Assembly (NCBI GenBank): GCA_008508345.1
Contig: QNGE01000755.1
Coordinates: 166,834 to 230,833, forward strand
From: Paragonimus westermani
Lineage: Eukaryota > Platyhelminthes > Trematoda > Plagiorchiida > Troglotrematidae
Length of the DNA stretch: 64,000 bases
Direction of reading: 5' to 3'
This document shows positions 1-13,106 of this stretch, piece after piece. Positions within the stretch are counted from its first letter, which is position 1. The number at the start of each line of letters is the position of its first letter. Under the pieces are notes generated by a model that was not told the DNA's origin, searched no databases, and was given only the letters and a program-made list of their open reading frames with translations. A program made the position numbers and the translations under genes.

Positions 1-2715
1 TTGTTAAAGCATGGAATATCATAGATCCAGTAGCCAGTAGTTGTTCTGGAATTTCTCTGTTTTTGACTTGTAAGTAGAACAGTTCACAGCTGAACCTACT
101 GACATCCCAGGTACTCTCTGGCGGATAGTTATGTTCGTTCATTACCTCGTATCAGTTACGCATAGTAATTGCTGGCTGGCTAGGTATATTTATATTGCTG
201 GGCGTACATTGATGCACAGTTATACGACAAAAATGACGATTATTTTAGATTTTTATCATTTGAACTAAATTTTCGAGGCTTCCAAATCAGTGGACCAAAC
301 TCACGTTTTGAGTAGACAGAATATGGTTTGTACTGAAATGCATGAATAATGTGTTATTGTGTCATTCTCAAACCATTTAGCTCATTTAAAAACATGGTAG
401 GATGAACACAAATAGTCTGCGTTTCAAGCACTAGGCGTTGTAACAGCTAAACTGAAACACTGAGACGACCAGGTCACCATGCCTGATGAGCGATGCATCC
501 ACCAGTAAACTAACCAAAACACTGCAGATAACTTTCACTTATATAGCAATATTCTTATTTAATAGGTTTGTGACTATAAAAGGTTAGCATCTGCGTAGAC
601 CATTCGTGAACTATTACGACGCCCATAACTTGGTTCAGATATCCTGAATTACATGAAATATTCGTATACGATTCCCTCTAAAACCACTGGCATGTTCACT
701 GGCTTGACTTCTCGAAGAGGGAACAGAGACCGAATATCTGGCTTTCATTTATCTGAAGGTAGCTTGGATAAAATCCGAAACCACTAGCTCCTACGCATAT
801 AACAACCGCCTGCTGGCTTTGGTCCGTTCCAATCTTAATTCCATCTGAATTGTGTGAGATCATCTAACAAACAAACTCAATAAAACTTGAGCTGTGGTGG
901 GAAAGTGTGAGTTTGATGAAACACTGTAAAACAGTCTTTAAATTACTCAGTCCAACCTTGTCAAGCACACGAAGTATGAGGATGGGAGAGGCACGCGTAT
1001 ACAGACCTTCTTTTGGCATGGACACTGACATCAACATTAAATACTTCGTTGGGTATGCTATCATCAACAATAACATTGAAGTGAGACAGAGTAACTCACC
1101 ATATTCTACTCTGAAGGAAACTCACCGAAATTAGTAAGACTGTCATAATGCAACTCCAGATGAACCACCTCATGCTTCATCAACCGTTCAGTGTTTAAGC
1201 CTCATCTACCGATTACCACCCTTCTTTTATGTGTTTCTCTTACTGCTATACACGTAAGAGATCGTGTTCTCGTTGGACAGTTTTCTAGGCGAACTGAAGG
1301 TCACTCCGTTCGTTATTAGGCAGGGTGACAAAACGGGCACTGCTGAACGAATATAACGTCGCCTGGTTCACATCTGGTGTGAAAATGAAGTCCAGAATTT
1401 TGCATCTCGTTAAGGGTTTATTAACACGGAGAATGGTGAAGAGTGATATGAAGATACTCCGAGGAACATACCGGTAGCGTGTGCTGAAGCCAGTTGAGCG
1501 AGACGCTATTCGTTATGCACATATCGCTATAACGTGTAATTGTACAATTTTCATTACGCTTCGTTTCACTTCAAGTAATTTGATATATCGTTCGGTCTAC
1601 GACCTCCTTCGTATTGTCGGCTGATGTCGACGTTAATGTCTGGTTTGAATTTGGTCTATGTGTACACGACGCAGTGTACCCTTCTGCATTGCACCGCTAA
1701 TGAATAATCGTTATCGTGTATTACGTTCAGCGTTTAACTTTAAACTTCCGTAAGATTTATCTTAGGGCAAAGCAACACAACTGCCACTTTCATGCGTGTT
1801 ACAGTGGAGTTGTGAAACACCGACCGGTCTCAAGTACACTGAGGTCAACCTCGAATAAAATCGTTGGTAAAAGTGATTATTGGTTTTTCAATGCGAGTAC
1901 AACAAACCAAGCGGGTCATCCATAACTGAACGTATCTGGTGACGGCCCGATTTTATCTCACACCTTTGCATTAAATGTCTCTCATGCAAACACACTTCTG
2001 TGGAGATTTGTCTCATCCGATGGTTGGAAATTTTTCTTATGATGGTTTCGAGATGGTTTCGTGTCCTTGCTTGGATGGTTGGGATGCTAAACCATTTGTC
2101 GAATTCCGTTATCCACGTGCTTCCATCAGTCTGGCGCGAAGTCCACACTAACCTTTCAGTCTGTCAGACCGTAAATCTAACAACCATGTATGCGTAATGC
2201 AGAATTACTGTGCGTCAAATGCTTGCTGCGGAATCACAGTACACAAACTCACCAGACACTGATCACAGTGAATTGAATTTATGTTGGTCGACAAACTACC
2301 TGTACATATTCATGGGCCGATAGGAGGAATTGATGCACAGCCGATTACTTGATTCGTGAATGCTTTCATGCTCAAACCATTGACACCTGGCTTTACCAGC
2401 TTAACTTCAGTATAGTAAATTATATATTAAGACGGCTAATACACGGGTTATTAGACAAGCTAGTGAGTTTACCGTCAGAGATCAAGACACCGCATTCTCT
2501 ATCAGTATATATCAGACAACCACAAACCAACATACGGGCAGTGAGTTAGTGTTTCATGCCTCAATGATTGCCCGTAGATCAGAAGTCCCTTCAAAGAATA
2601 GTTAACCTATATGTTGGTAAATAAATGTATGGTTTGACCCAGCAAACATCTTGAGCATCTTCTCCCGATGGAATTTTCGGATTCTCCCAAGAATCCACTT
2701 GTGAAGAGTTGGTTT
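1..2715. other. No gene identified
   Basis: I see no convincing gene, RNA or recognisable repeat here. A short open stretch at 907-1134 (+) is protein-like in composition, but the overlapping minus frame is equally open and neither has clear splice sites. Confidence 0.5.
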
Positions 2716-4501
2716 CAAAATGTTGTACTGACTTGGCTGTTCGTAGTCTGGCGCCGCACGATCACAATTCTTGCACATTGGTTTCACCGTTCCAATTAGG
2801 TTGTATTCCTTCAGTTATGCTTGTTATTTTCGTGGGAAGTGACAGGAACTCCCAAATCGTTATTCAACACGACAGCAAATCGAATCCCAGTAACAGTAAG
2901 AATGATCAGCTCCACCAGAAATGAATCCATATTGAGCTGCCCTCCACGGAGAATATCGTGTATTTTTGCACAATACAGTGACTTGTCTCTTCGTTGAGAC
3001 AGACTCACGATGTTGAACAATAGCTGGTCCTTAATCAGGCACACATCTTACCAGTGTCTACAATTACATGGGATCAACCTAATGGCTCTCAATCCCACTG
3101 TGTATACCAGTTCTCATGCAACCATAGATAAACTTACACAGGCATATCCGATAGATCACCGACCTAAAAAACAGAGGCGCGTGCGCTCGAGTGGAATCGG
3201 ACACTCCAGTCACAAAGAATCGTAAGCCCCTATGTTCGCTGATGGGACTACACGTCGTCACAACTGGTCACAACGTGGACTTGACCTCATGCTTCAAGAT
3301 CATAGCCACTAAATTCAGTCTTCGATGTTGTTGGTTATTTATTATTGACGAGCCAATCCTAAATGCTCCCTTCCAACAATATTTGTCTTATAACTATGTT
3401 TAGACGATTCGTATGATATAGAATCTGCTTGACTAAACGATTTTAGCATCGTCCTTTAATCCGTTCGATGTTTTGGTTTTTCGATCATTTAGATTTCCAA
3501 CTCATTCCACTTGTCACGTAAATTGTATATATATATGTATACTCCTGAGTTTTTCCGTTACTGAAGATGTGATAGACAACGCATCTACGTGCGTCCGTCT
3601 TCTAAAAGATGCATGGTACTTCATGATGAGTACCAAGTGTTTAAAGTTTAAAACTTAGTTCCCTCAAAGACTACGGCTATTTTTTGAGTAATGAAAATAG
3701 ATTAAACTAAACAAATGTTTGTTTTCCTTGTTTCAGGTAGGTAACTTTCTGATTATCCTGGGTAGAGTGTGAAACCAGTGTCTTCATTTACCCTCATGAG
3801 CATTTTGCACTGTCCTGGGAATTTATCGCACTGAACATCCTGGGACATCTTGCAGCATGGGCTATGCACACGTGTAAGATCTAGTGCCACGCCACGTATA
3901 CTGGTCCAAAGGGTGTAACATCAAAAGGCTAGCAGAGATGAATCGCATATTGAGGAAAGCTGTATAAATAAGTTTGCTCAGTGTGAATCTTCTTATTGGT
4001 GGTATATGGGTGGACTTTGACAACGCAAAGCGTGCCCATTACTTCCATGGAACAAAATTGTCAGAACCAGTCATATACTCGTTAGCTACTAAGCCATTTA
4101 GATTACGTGCGTTGTAGTCTTAATGGACTTTGAAACAACCTACGTTTTGTCCTGGTGGGGATTATTTTTAGAGTACACAATCCATTCCATCCTTTGGCAC
4201 CTGCCATTCTGATACTATCACAGGATTTCTCTCAGCAAAACGCATTTCAAATTCTCTCAGGTTAATTTGTGAGTCAGGCTCTGTGGGTTTGCTTCCTGAT
4301 GGACAGCTACACAGGAACAGTGCGATTGGCTCTCTTCTGCTTGACAGAAATGTTGTTCCAAAGATTTCTAGATTTAACTAAATCAACCAACAGCTAAAGA
4401 TTTCCTTCGACACCTAATGCATTCTCCCTTGCTCACGAGTTTCATGTATGCTTGAATTGCTCATTGTGTGTAGTTTGTTAAATTAATGTAATAGTTGAAT
4501 T
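2716..4501 (+). repeat. Diverged tandem repeat, unit A
   Basis: This unit is repeated downstream. Its 5' part (2716 to about 3505) matches 4503 to about 5482 with many substitutions, and its 3' part (4029-4501) matches 5501-5973 almost exactly. The two parts have different offsets (1787 and 1472 bp), so unit A has about 315 bp that unit B lacks. It carries decayed PLE endonuclease sequence near its middle. It ends at a single N (4502), which is probably a contig join. Confidence 0.85.
3084..3166 (+). pseudogene. Decayed PLE GIY-YIG fragment (copy A)
   Basis: Reading forward gives SQSHCVYQFSCN, then a stop, then TYTGISDRS. This aligns with the endonuclease start of the better PLE at 13.1 kb (NSHCIYQFVCN, then SYIGRTDR). 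The cysteine pair and the YxG core are recognisable. Stops and shifts follow at once, so it is non-functional. The same fragment recurs at 4834-4916. Confidence 0.65.
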
Positions 4502-4502
4502 N

Positions 4503-5973
4503 CAAAATGTTGTACTGACTTGGCTGTTCGTAGTCTGGCGCCGCACGATCACAATTCTTGCACATTGGTTTCACCGTTCCAATTAGGTTGTGTTCCTTCA
4601 GTTTTGCTTGTTATTTTCGTGGGAAGTGACAGGTACTCCCGAATTTTTATTCAACACGATAGCAAATCGACTCCCACTAACAGTAAGAATGATGAGCTCC
4701 ACCAGAAATGAATCCATATTGAGCTGCACTCCAATGGGGATATCGTGTCGTTTCGGAAAACACAACGACTTGTCTGTTCACTAATCAGGCACACACGTAA
4801 CCAATGTCCACAACCACATGTGGTCAACCTGATGGCTCTCAGTCCCACTGTGCATACCAGTTCTCATGCAACTACGGATCAACTTACACAGGCATATCCG
4901 ATAGATCACTGACGTCAAAATAAGGCAGGTGTGCTCGGATGGATTCACAAAGAGGTCTCGGAATCGGACAATCTAGTCACAGAGAATCACAAGCCTCGAT
5001 TTATGCTGATCGGATGACACGTCGTCACAACTGATCACAACGTGGACTTGACTTCAGGCTTCAAGATAATAGCACGCCACTGAAATACAAAATTCTTCAT
5101 ACCTATCTACGGAAGCCGTCGCGATAAACCAGCTCAACCACGTGTTGCATGTGCAGCAGTAAGCAGTTGTAATCCTTGAGCCCCTGTGGACGCAAATCGC
5201 ATTGATTGTCATTCAGATCACACGTTTGTGTTTTTGTTGCTCGTTTCTTTTCCTATACCCCCAAGTATCTTGCACATTTAATTGGCAGTCCCCGTGTTGT
5301 TGGTTATTTATTGTTGACGAGCCAATCCTACATGCTAGCGTCCAACAATATTTGTTTTGCAACTGTTCTGTTGAGAGTATTCGTATGATATAGAATCCCA
5401 ATGACTAAGCAATTCAAGTACCGTCCCCCAAACTGGATGATGTTTTGGTTTTTCGCTCCTCCAGATTTTCAACTCATTCCGCTGGTTATGTACTACGCAT
5501 TGCGTGCGCATTACTTCCATAGAACAAAATTGTCAGAACCAGTCATATACTCGTTAGCTACTAAGCCATTTAGATTACGTGCGTTGTAGTCTTAATGGAC
5601 TTTGAAACAACCTACGTTTTGTCCTGGTGGGGATTATTTTTAGAGTACACAATCCATTCCATCCTTTGGCACCTGCCATTCTGATACTATCACAGGATTT
5701 CTCTCAGCAAAACGCATTTCAAATTCTCTCAGGTTAATTTGTGAGTCAGGCTCTGTGGGTTTGCTTCCTGATGGACAGCTACACAGGAACAGTGCGATTG
5801 GCTCTCTTCTGCTTGACAGAAATGTTGTTCCAAAGATTTCTAGATTTAACTAAATCAACCAACAGCTAAAGATTTCCTTCGACACCTAATGCATTCTCCC
5901 TTGCTCACGAGTTTCATGTATGCTTGAATTGCTCATTGTGTGTAGTTTGTTAAATTAATGTAATAGTTGAATT
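4503..5973 (+). repeat. Diverged tandem repeat, unit B
   Basis: Second unit of the tandem pair. The 3' 473 bp differ from unit A at only a few positions, while the 5' 800-980 bp are clearly diverged. That unequal divergence suggests two events, or partial homogenisation. The unit ends next to the 3' edge of the candidate host exon at 5977-6136. Confidence 0.85.
4834..4916 (+). pseudogene. Decayed PLE GIY-YIG fragment (copy B)
   Basis: Forward translation gives SQSHCAYQFSCNYGSTYTG followed by ISDRSL, matching the PLE GIY-YIG start (C-x3-F-x-C, then YxG). No stop falls inside the conserved core, but one follows within a few codons. It is slightly better preserved than the copy in unit A and just as non-functional. 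Confidence 0.65.
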
Positions 5974-5976
5974 GAC

Positions 5977-6798
5977 TTGTCGTAGGGCACAACACTTTCG
6001 ATGAAAGACATACTGGTGCTATGAGCTTCGTTAATTTCTTGTTTGTGGCTTAGTCGAACAGTTAAAAATTGCACCCAAGTATGGTTAGTGTAATGGTGTG
6101 TTGTTAGATATATGCGCTTATTTGAGAGAATTGTCTCTGGGGTTAAGATAGAAATGCAATTATATATGAAGAAGTTATACACGGACAAGGTAGATGAATG
6201 CGAAATTTAAAATGCGACCACTAAAATCCCTCTGAGAACATTAGTTTGAGTTTGGCACATTTCGTAAGTTCCACCTACTCTCCCGCACCATGCCGCATCC
6301 ATGTTGATCAAAATCTGTTAATTGCCAATAAAAAGGAAGTAGAGATATAACTCAAAATTTCCCCAGTTACACTTTATTGGAGCCACGTGAGCAAACGTGG
6401 GTAAATGTGTTCTAAACTACCTAAAGTGTGACTAGCATTCTTGTGGTTTAATGTGCGTGTGTGATGGACGGAAATAAGATAATCAGGTCACCTACAGAGA
6501 GGCAGATTGTGACCAGGCTGGTTAAACTGTTCACTTCAACGTCAATCCGATACAACGACTGGCCCACCATTGTTCCGTTAATATCCTTTATGTCAAACAA
6601 TGTCGCTTGACTATCCGAATTTCTCTGCAGCACCGCAACTGGGAATTCATTCCAGTTACTTTTGTACGTTAATATAACAAAGACTTCCCTCAGCAATACT
6701 ACATATACCGAACAACGCCTTGTCAGTAAATAAAACATAATAGCGAACTTTGAATTATGATTTGAATCCAACTCAGTTGAATGGTGGTACGAGTTCAT
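5977..6798 (-). CDS. Candidate two-exon part of an unknown host gene
   Basis: I infer two exons on the minus strand. Exon A is open from about 6798 to 6492 and ends at a GTAG|GTGACC donor in phase 1. Exon B starts at 6136 after a pyrimidine-rich CCCCAG acceptor with two bases completing a Glu codon, and stays open past 5977, where a weak GTCAAT donor could end it; the next in-frame stop is at 5955. The intron would be 355 bp. The phases agree without adjustment. Translation includes NEFPVAVLQRNSDSQ and, across the junction, ICLSV-E-TILSNKR; composition is that of a soluble or extracellular protein. I do not recognise the family. The true start and the remaining exons are not found, and the 3' edge lies beside the end of tandem unit B. 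Confidence 0.45.
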
Positions 6799-6989
6799 GT
6801 CGGCTTTTCTAAACGGCAGCTCCTCTTTCTTCAGTCGTCTGCAATACCCATGAATGAAGACGTATGAATGACTTCCTGGTTATCGTGTTAATATGGAAGA
6901 GACCCAATTGGGGAAAATCTCAGCCTTCGTTAAATATTGATGAGCCACAAATACAATGGGTCCAGTTGCGCCGTCAACACCACCACCAC

Positions 6990-7140
6990 ACCAGCCAGAA
7001 GCTTCATCGGAGCCTTCGGAGATTTCACACTTGAACCAAGTAACCCATTCGACCCACTGCGTCATACCACCAAATGATCCGGAGGATTGACTGTCCACGC
7101 AGAATTCCCGGCAAGATTTTCGTGGACCTAAGTTATACAT
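6990..7140 (-). repeat. Dispersed repeat family 3, copy 1
   Basis: On the minus strand this stretch shares an ordered series of blocks with the minus strand of 17109-17230: GAATTC-like start, GTCAA/GACCCCC, ATCATTTGGTGG, CAGTGGG, GGGTTAC/GGGTAAC and TGTGAAAT. The copies are clearly diverged. The frame stays open through it, but I would not call it a gene on that basis. Confidence 0.6.
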
Positions 7141-8308
7141 TATGCCAGACTATTTGTCAGTATTCGTATGTTAACCGCCCATCTTTACCAGAAGTAGTCT
7201 GTTGTATGAGAACTATTTGAAAAATAATCTGTGATTTCAAGTATTTTCTTTATGTAACGAAAATCAGTTTTGATACATATTTCTGTATTGCGTTGTGGTT
7301 TGCCGGTTTCACTCATGCAGGCTGCTGTCAGTTTTACCATTTTTGGATTTCTCTCCTGGAGGTCAAGTGTTTGATCTTCTGGAGTTGTGTACGTTCCATG
7401 ATGTAGATTCCCGAATAGTTTTCCACATAGTCCTTCGACAGCTGTTTACGGTTTATGTCGAACACGCACGGGGCAAAATTTACAATTAACTGTGAATTAT
7501 GAAATGCCATCAAGTTTTATTCAATATTTCAATTTAAAACTTCAGGTTCGCTCCCGTAATGAGGTAAGCGTTGTGTAAACACAGAGGAACAGCAACAACA
7601 GCGTAGTTTACAGATCAGGCAAGAAATCACATCAATAGTCTAAGAGTAATTATTTCAACAAACTTATTCCCAATCTTTCGAGAGAAAGTGCGAGTTACAC
7701 TAGTAACATACTGAACAGAAACAACCAAAATAATAAGCCGGTTACTGATAATACCACTCCATAGCTATCAATACAGGTCTGGTTAGAAAATTGCTCGCTG
7801 GAACCACTCCATAGCTATCAATACAGGTCTGGTTGGAAAATTGCTCGCTGGCAAGTTATTTGTAGGAGAACATTGTATGGAATAGGAACCACACGGAAAA
7901 ATCTAATGTATACGAGTTTCTGACGCAATACCACGTGTGTCAAACTATGTGCAGCTGCATCCTTATTGCGAGTAAGAAGGGATAACTGGATAGCGGGTGG
8001 AATTACAGGGGATCATTTGCCGCTCTTCTTTCGGTGTGCGGTAGACCAGGCTGCCAGGCCCCCTACAAAACGTGCGTCAAAAAAATATAACGCTTAGCAA
8101 ACACCTTCGTACTGAAGATGAGATATTTCAAATTACATTATTCGCACGTACAATAATTTTGTGTCAAATGCTCATATATGTGGGAATATTTGTCAGTTGT
8201 AAGAGTATATTTCCTGCAAGAAGAACTCAGTTCATTTGCTGCAACGTATAGTTATATTAATCAGCGAAAACAATAATTCACTCTACTGAAGTTTTTTCTA
8301 GTACATCA
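7141..8308. other. Intergenic, no gene identified
   Basis: Apart from the 50-bp tandem duplication at 7753-7852 I see no gene or RNA here. Confidence 0.5.
7753..7852 (+). repeat. 50-bp tandem duplication
   Basis: Two adjacent 50-bp units (7753-7802 and 7803-7852) differ at one position, A versus G in GGTTAGAAAA/GGTTGGAAAA. This is a recent local duplication. Confidence 0.95.
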
Positions 8309-8993
8309 TTTCCAGACTTTCTTCCGGTAGTTCTGGTGGTGTCACTTCTGTACCAACTACACGAAGTGATATGAAATTAAGACTATGATGTTCAATGCGA
8401 ATATTTCATATGCAGTTTTGCCACACGTCCGCTTATGAACGGTTGTGCGAGCGTGTGCTCTATCCAAATGGAGTCAGTCCGATTGAGAAAACCACGAAAT
8501 ATCTGATGTTAAGTCGGTTGGAATTGATGATCTTCAAAGGTTCCAGCCAAAATATTATAGCTGAGAAATTTCGCGAGTGGCCTTCCTCTTAGTGGATGGC
8601 TAGCAAAGACCTTCGCGCGGTAATTCGTAGAGTTTCAAATTAATCTACACCAAGTTTCAAGGATGCATCCGCACCATTAAAGTCCTCACAAAATCTAGTG
8701 AAACATTTTTAATCGATCGGCCAAATTTTCAGGTTCATCATTATCACACCTAGCTCGGTGCTACCCTCTGTTCTCGCACGATAACTGCGGGGATGGTATT
8801 CTTTAAACAAATTCGAACACAAATCATTATGAGCAGTAAAATACCTAGTGTTCTTTCACAACGTTGAAGGTCATCAGGAATAGGCTTAAAACGGACTAAA
8901 AACTGCAGCGTTGAGAACAGTGTGTGAACAATCGGCGTTATAGTTTATTAATTCAGCCTCCTCTTGGGGTTACATGAACAGTTTACGCATTTC
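8309..8993 (+). repeat. Direct repeat left of assembly gap
   Basis: This 685-bp segment is repeated at 9904-10588. I found no difference between the copies by reading them side by side. The left copy runs into the N gap and the right copy starts immediately after it. Confidence 0.95.
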
Positions 8994-9903
8994 NNNNNNN
9001 NNNNNNNNNNNNNNNNNNNNNNNNNNNNNNNNNNNNNNNNNNNNNNNNNNNNNNNNNNNNNNNNNNNNNNNNNNNNNNNNNNNNNNNNNNNNNNNNNNNN
9101 NNNNNNNNNNNNNNNNNNNNNNNNNNNNNNNNNNNNNNNNNNNNNNNNNNNNNNNNNNNNNNNNNNNNNNNNNNNNNNNNNNNNNNNNNNNNNNNNNNNN
9201 NNNNNNNNNNNNNNNNNNNNNNNNNNNNNNNNNNNNNNNNNNNNNNNNNNNNNNNNNNNNNNNNNNNNNNNNNNNNNNNNNNNNNNNNNNNNNNNNNNNN
9301 NNNNNNNNNNNNNNNNNNNNNNNNNNNNNNNNNNNNNNNNNNNNNNNNNNNNNNNNNNNNNNNNNNNNNNNNNNNNNNNNNNNNNNNNNNNNNNNNNNNN
9401 NNNNNNNNNNNNNNNNNNNNNNNNNNNNNNNNNNNNNNNNNNNNNNNNNNNNNNNNNNNNNNNNNNNNNNNNNNNNNNNNNNNNNNNNNNNNNNNNNNNN
9501 NNNNNNNNNNNNNNNNNNNNNNNNNNNNNNNNNNNNNNNNNNNNNNNNNNNNNNNNNNNNNNNNNNNNNNNNNNNNNNNNNNNNNNNNNNNNNNNNNNNN
9601 NNNNNNNNNNNNNNNNNNNNNNNNNNNNNNNNNNNNNNNNNNNNNNNNNNNNNNNNNNNNNNNNNNNNNNNNNNNNNNNNNNNNNNNNNNNNNNNNNNNN
9701 NNNNNNNNNNNNNNNNNNNNNNNNNNNNNNNNNNNNNNNNNNNNNNNNNNNNNNNNNNNNNNNNNNNNNNNNNNNNNNNNNNNNNNNNNNNNNNNNNNNN
9801 NNNNNNNNNNNNNNNNNNNNNNNNNNNNNNNNNNNNNNNNNNNNNNNNNNNNNNNNNNNNNNNNNNNNNNNNNNNNNNNNNNNNNNNNNNNNNNNNNNNN
9901 NNN
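8994..9903. other. Assembly gap (910 N)
   Basis: Run of 910 unresolved bases between two identical 685-bp flanks. Long open frames that read through it are artefacts of the N run. Confidence 1.
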
Positions 9904-10588
9904 TTTCCAGACTTTCTTCCGGTAGTTCTGGTGGTGTCACTTCTGTACCAACTACACGAAGTGATATGAAATTAAGACTATGATGTTCAATGCGAATATT
10001 TCATATGCAGTTTTGCCACACGTCCGCTTATGAACGGTTGTGCGAGCGTGTGCTCTATCCAAATGGAGTCAGTCCGATTGAGAAAACCACGAAATATCTG
10101 ATGTTAAGTCGGTTGGAATTGATGATCTTCAAAGGTTCCAGCCAAAATATTATAGCTGAGAAATTTCGCGAGTGGCCTTCCTCTTAGTGGATGGCTAGCA
10201 AAGACCTTCGCGCGGTAATTCGTAGAGTTTCAAATTAATCTACACCAAGTTTCAAGGATGCATCCGCACCATTAAAGTCCTCACAAAATCTAGTGAAACA
10301 TTTTTAATCGATCGGCCAAATTTTCAGGTTCATCATTATCACACCTAGCTCGGTGCTACCCTCTGTTCTCGCACGATAACTGCGGGGATGGTATTCTTTA
10401 AACAAATTCGAACACAAATCATTATGAGCAGTAAAATACCTAGTGTTCTTTCACAACGTTGAAGGTCATCAGGAATAGGCTTAAAACGGACTAAAAACTG
10501 CAGCGTTGAGAACAGTGTGTGAACAATCGGCGTTATAGTTTATTAATTCAGCCTCCTCTTGGGGTTACATGAACAGTTTACGCATTTC
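9904..10588 (+). repeat. Direct repeat right of assembly gap
   Basis: Second copy of the 685-bp segment, offset 1595 bp from the first. It continues into unique sequence at 10589. Confidence 0.95.
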
Positions 10589-10770
10589 GAGGCATTCATT
10601 TGTACAGTTTGGGGTTAGCAGATCTAACGGCGAGTGTGTGCAATTCAGACCGAAACCTGTGCAAGATGTCAATGAAACCTGGACATACTCAAATGACAAC
10701 ATTATTCAAACAGCTTTGCAGTTGAACGTTTTGGTGCGATTGGGGGCCATGCTTATTGTAAGGATACTGA

Positions 10771-10900
10771 TTGTGTGGTTAACATGCTCGCCTGATAAAC
10801 ACGTGAGCCGGAGTTCAGAATCCGGATCCCGGCAAGGTAAACATTATCAATCCGCGCTAGTATGAACGGAAATCGAGTCTGGTGCTTCTTTATGAGGTGG
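10771..10900 (+). mobile_element. tRNA-derived SINE with collapsed hammerhead (copy 1)
   Basis: This matches the element at 41396-41625 read on its minus strand: the GTGGTTAAC A-box region, a GAGTTC...ATCCCGG B-box region, then TCGAGTCTGGTGCTTCTTT. The GAAA...GAGTC half of the hammerhead is recognisable, but the CTGANGA strand is deleted, so this copy should not self-cleave. The 3' tail of the family is missing. Confidence 0.65.
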
Positions 10901-13000
10901 ACTAGCCAAAATGCTCATCCGAAATGCAGAAGCGGCGGTCAAACGCAGATGTTCAGTTTGGTACATTTGAACTAGCAAAAATTTTAGGCGGTTACTTTGC
11001 ACATTCTGTTCCACTAAATCGCCAAAATGAAACTACTGGCGACGCGTTATGGGACGCTTATTCCCAGGGTAAATTAACCAGCGCACACAATGACATCATG
11101 CAACTTACGTAGGTCATATGTGTTTAAAACGCGAGCAGCCTAAAAATGTTCATTTTGTTAAGTCTAGTTTGAGAGGCTCGTTGGTGCCCCAGATGATCGC
11201 CAAATAATACTGCATTGATGAAGAAAATTATAAGTGAAAATACCTTCGGACGAAGTAGCTACCGGCTTCCATCTCACGTGCTGTTAAACAGCAAGTGACT
11301 CGAGACAGTTACCAAATGCCTGAATGCAAAACTACACATATTGTTGTGCGTCTGAAAGAAAAATACTGCGGCTGGTATTTTTTGGCCAGTTCAAAGGATA
11401 CCACGCGGATTGGATACAAACAGTTCTGTGAAAACATTAACTTGTACCTGCAATGCTCTACTGCTTCCAAATGTGCCTAGTGAAAACGTTATCAAGCAAA
11501 GTATTGTTGATCAGTTCACCTTTCGTTCAACCAGCACTTAACTTGGTTGGATATATTGAGATATTGAGACTACCCACAAATGAAGATTTAGCCAGTATTC
11601 AGTGAACAATCTGTTCCGTCAAAATTATGGGCCTGGGATTAAAGACAGCCAAGAGCGACCGGTCGTCGATGTGCGACGTTCGTCAGAATGCCATAAAGGA
11701 AATTCCTGTTCTCTAGCAGCTGATGTCTAAATCTTCTCTTAGGAGGTTGCATTCAGTGGGGTCTGGCATATGGTTGCTTTGATGTGAGCAGGTTCCGTGT
11801 TGCTGAGGCAACAAGTTGGTGGATGGAGTAACCCCGAGTGTTGCCCAGGACAGTCGTGCAAAGAAGCAGTTTTCGAAACTGCAGCTGTTTGGAATCAATT
11901 TGGTGACATCAGATTGGGCAACTAAAAATGGTCCAGTCGATCTCAGAAGAATGCCATAAACGAATGATAATATTGGATGAGCACGGTATTTAGAAGCAAA
12001 TTCCGCATTGCTTTGTGGCACATTCTTACTAAACTGGTGGTGTCTACTTCGATACAACGGAATTAATTAAGATCAAACCAAGGATAAGGCAAACTGTCCA
12101 TCAACTGTGACATATTGTTCCCATCCAACCGCTTAGATAGGCATTCATGCAACTCTCGCTAACATGGCCAAAATATGCAGCAGCTGACCCGTCAAGATTT
12201 CAAAGGCATTCTTGATTGGTGAGACTTTTATGTTAACAAGTGTTAGTGGTTCCATTTACAGGCATTAGGATGCCCGCCGAATTTAAGATTCAAATTGTAG
12301 TTGTGCCGTAATCAAATGAGGCAACGTCACTAGTGCGTACGCCTTCCGCGGTATACGTTTCAGGGTGGAGTTCTGTGGTTCCGTTAGATCGCGACTGATC
12401 CAATCATTGTCTCAGTAATCTGCTAAGACATAGCGATGTGGATAGCGCATGCGAAGCAACAAGCGTTTTGAAAAACCCTTATGTGATCGGTATTAAGGGT
12501 TGAGGAGATAACACTGTCCAACTACAATCATAAATCTGTCACCGGAACCTAGCAACCTGTACTAGGAAGCAATACACTCGCATTTGACTGATTCACCTCG
12601 CCTCATTCCAATGGAGGCCGGTAGATTTTAGACACCATTCATGGACGGTAGTGCAGGGATTTTCGTGGTTTAAATCGGGAACAAACGATAAGAGAGATTT
12701 CAGCAAACAATATTCATGTTCCTGAAACCAGTCACATGGGAGAGTATACATTCTGTCCACATTTTAATCCTCCACACACAGTGAACCCGGTTGGCTGTGT
12801 TGATTTCTACAGTTTGTTTATTCTATCTTATGATAGGTTGGTCAATATAAAGTTGATTCAAACTGACATCACATGTCGTTAGTCCCTTGGGTGGGCCTGC
12901 AGTTGGGTGCTAGTGTATTCTATCTTTCACACTCTAACTGCATTTGTTTGGCCATACTTATTTCATAGGTAGAATAAGTGTTTTGATTTGCTTTAGTACA
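10901..13000. other. No gene identified
   Basis: A 114-codon frame on the minus strand at 11713-12057 has no recognisable domain. A short motif around GAATGCCATAAA occurs at about 11687 and again at about 11949, so part of this stretch may be an old repeat. I found no PLE N-terminal coding sequence upstream of 13.1 kb. Confidence 0.4.
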
Positions 13001-13106
13001 CCCTGGAGTAGTCGGTTCCATTTCGGTTGAGCGTTTCAAAAATGACCTCGATGCGCTGGATTGTGGACTTACGGCATATGCATATCATTACTTAACTTGA
13101 CCTTAT

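Noticed and set aside
8853..8880. CTGATGA followed by GAAA on the minus strand, repeated near 10.46 kb
   Set aside because: No stem III with a cleavage triplet and no stem I; stem II would lack a loop. The second occurrence is just the duplicated flank.
8948..9983. Long open frames of 330 codons or more across the first N run
   Set aside because: The open length comes from N bases; only a few real codons lie on each side.
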